Below are positions 62,700-64,000 of a DNA stretch of 64,000 bases, one piece after another. The stretch is from Caldiserica bacterium UBA4770 (lineage in GTDB: Bacteria; Caldisericota; Caldisericia; Caldisericales; Caldisericaceae), in the NCBI GenBank assembly GCA_002403335.1, contig DHHO01000008.1, forward strand, positions 62,001 through 126,000. Direction: 5' to 3'. The position numbers and the translations under genes were made by a program. The notes under the pieces are model-generated. The model worked only from the letters and a program-made list of their open reading frames with translations, ran no database searches and was not told the origin of the DNA. Numbering within the stretch: position 1 is the stretch's first letter; the number at the start of each line of letters is the position of its first letter.

Positions 62700-63587
62700 A
62701 TGGAAAGAGCTCTTGGAACAATAAAAGTAAAACGTGGCCTTGCCCAGATGCTAAAAGGTGGCGTTATTATGGATGTTTCCTCTGTAGAGCAAGCTAAGAT
62801 TGCAGAAGAGGCAGGTGCTGTAGCTGTTATGGCTCTTGAAAGGATCCCAGCTGACATAAGAAAAGTCGGGGGTGTGGCCAGAATGGCAGACCCAAAACTC
62901 ATTAAAGATATAATGAATGTAGTGACCATCCCCGTGATGGCAAAAGTAAGAATTGGTCATTTTGCTGAGGCTCAGATCCTTGAGGCAATAGGAGTAGACT
63001 TCATTGACGAAAGCGAAGTTCTTACGCCTGCCGATGAAACTCATCATATTAATAAGTGGGGTTTTAAAATACCATTTGTTTGCGGTGCACGAAATCTGGG
63101 AGAAGCCTTGAGAAGAATTGGTGAAGGAGCTGCCATGATAAGAACAAAGGGGGAACCAGGTACGGGAAACATAGTTGAGGCTGTACGGCATATGAGGCTT
63201 GTAATGGATGAAATAAGAAAAATACAGAATATGACCGAGGAAGAGCTTTTTGAAGAAGCAAAGGAACTCGCTGCACCATTAGACCTTGTGAGGGAAGTAA
63301 AGGCGCTTGGAAAATTGCCCGTGGTAAACTTTGCTGCAGGAGGTATTGCAACTCCTGCTGATGCTTCTTTAATGATGCAACTTGGTGCTGAGGGCATATT
63401 TGTAGGATCGGGGATTTTTAAGTCGAGCAATCCAAGGAAAAGAGCCGAGGCAATTGTTGCTGCAACAACATACTTTAATGACCCAAGAATTGTTGCAAAG
63501 GTGTCCGAAGAACTCGGTGAGGAAATGCCTGGTATTGATATAAGGGAACTTCAGGAAGAAGCTATGATGCAGGTGCGGGGTGAATGA
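62700..63587 (+). CDS. pdxS: Pyridoxal 5'-phosphate synthase subunit PdxS
   Basis: Joins ribose 5-phosphate, glyceraldehyde 3-phosphate and ammonia to PLP. VKRGLAQMLKGGVIMDVS, MALERIPADIR and VMAKVRIGHFAEAQILEA carry the catalytic lysines; GARNLGEALRRIGEGAAMIRTKGEPGTG is conserved (residues about 130-157). Length 295 aa. It precedes pdxT, which delivers ammonia from glutamine. This is the DXP-independent route, although the cell has Dxs. Confidence 0.98.
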   Translation: MERALGTIKVKRGLAQMLKGGVIMDVSSVEQAKIAEEAGAVAVMALERIPADIRKVGGVARMADPKLIKDIMNVVTIPVMAKVRIGHFAEAQILEAIGVDFIDESEVLTPADETHHINKWGFKIPFVCGARNLGEALRRIGEGAAMIRTKGEPGTGNIVEAVRHMRLVMDEIRKIQNMTEEELFEEAKELAAPLDLVREVKALGKLPVVNFAAGGIATPADASLMMQLGAEGIFVGSGIFKSSNPRKRAEAIVAATTYFNDPRIVAKVSEELGEEMPGIDIRELQEEAMMQVRGE

Positions 63588-64000
63588 TGAAAGTGGGAAT
63601 TCTTGCACTTCAAGGCAATGTTTCCGAACACATTTACATGCTAAAAAGGCTCGGGGTTGAAGCAGTTCCAGTGAAAACACCCTTAGATATTATGAATATT
63701 AATGGACTCATTATCCCTGGCGGGGAAAGCACGACAATAGGCAGACTTATGGAAAGATTTGACCTTGCCAATTCTATAAAGAATCGTGCAGCAGAAGGAA
63801 TGCCTATCTATGGAACATGTGCAGGTATGATCCTTCTCTCAAAGAGGATAAGAGATCATGAGCAGCCCTCTCTTGCACTTCTTGATGTCACCGTTTTAAG
63901 GAATGCCTTTGGAAGACAGGGCGATAGCATGGAGACAGACATTGATATCAAGGGATTCGATTCTCCCTTTCATGCAATTTTTATAAGGGCACCTGTTGCA
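63587..64000 (+). CDS. pdxT: Pyridoxal 5'-phosphate synthase glutaminase subunit PdxT (3' end outside window)
   Basis: Class I glutaminase feeding ammonia to PdxS. KVGILALQGNVSEH is the family start, GLIIPGGESTTIGRL and IYGTCAGMILL (catalytic Cys) follow, and the frame stays open to the end of the window. The catalytic His-x-Glu lies downstream and is not seen. Start at 63587 (ATG); a second ATG at 63584 is also possible. Overlaps pdxS by 1 to 4 nt. Confidence 0.96.
   Translation, partial: MKVGILALQGNVSEHIYMLKRLGVEAVPVKTPLDIMNINGLIIPGGESTTIGRLMERFDLANSIKNRAAEGMPIYGTCAGMILLSKRIRDHEQPSLALLDVTVLRNAFGRQGDSMETDIDIKGFDSPFHAIFIRAPVA

Overview
The window is chromosomal DNA of an AT-rich, gene-dense bacterium, very probably an anaerobic fermenter. 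Phosphate butyryltransferase and butyrate kinase, an ETF pair, a PPi-type phosphofructokinase, an M20 amidohydrolase and TldD/TldE fit that picture. Many gene pairs overlap by 1 to 28 nt. Gene order follows blocks known from Firmicutes and several deep-branching thermophilic phyla: prfA-prmC-tsaC, efp-asp23-nusB-ispA-dxs-tlyA-nadK-recN, rpsB-tsf-pyrH-frr-uppS-dxr-rseP-ispG, and pgpH-ybeY-cdd. A Caldisericota/Coprothermobacterota/Thermotogota-like lineage is my guess; I cannot fix the phylum from sequence alone.

Layout. 1-6821: translation and termination genes (rho, tdk, prfA, prmC, tsaC, def, fmt) running into etfB-etfA. 6822-13671: a MoaD-like protein, an antiporter, a MoxR-DUF58-DUF4129 membrane operon, and a convergent sensor kinase/response regulator pair. 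13672-14359: a decayed plsY. 14417-24881: one long operon covering EF-P, NusB, isoprenoid precursors (ispA, dxs), tlyA, nadK, recN, and buk with two ptb paralogues. 24944-27002: an S1-domain protein, fabZ and acpP, closed by a bidirectional terminator shared with convergent proS. 29007-35471: pncC, two different phosphofructokinases, an NtrB/NtrC-type pair and an M20 amidohydrolase. 35866-42462: rpsB to ispG. 42436-47640: NurA, a DUF401 membrane protein, TldE/TldD. 47641-53026: an accessory-looking island (MarR and a heterodimeric ABC exporter) with long non-coding flanks. 53027-61291: pgpH, ybeY, a CNNM-type protein, cdd, tpiA, a frameshifted coiled-coil gene, an MrfA/YprA-like helicase and a DUF1461 protein. 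61296-64000: folE2-queD behind a tRNA-Ser, then divergent pdxS-pdxT, which runs off the end.

The isoprenoid genes (dxs, dxr, ispG, ispA, uppS) imply the MEP pathway and undecaprenyl phosphate synthesis. Nothing here is a mobile element, CRISPR array or rRNA. I found no wholly new multi-gene system. The most unusual observations are the two-lesion plsY remnant, a tsaC with no ordinary start codon beside prmC, several genes whose promoter -10 box sits only a few bases before the start codon (candidate leaderless mRNAs), paired PPi- and ATP-type phosphofructokinases, a NurA nuclease without HerA, and a single-base frameshift in a small coiled-coil gene.
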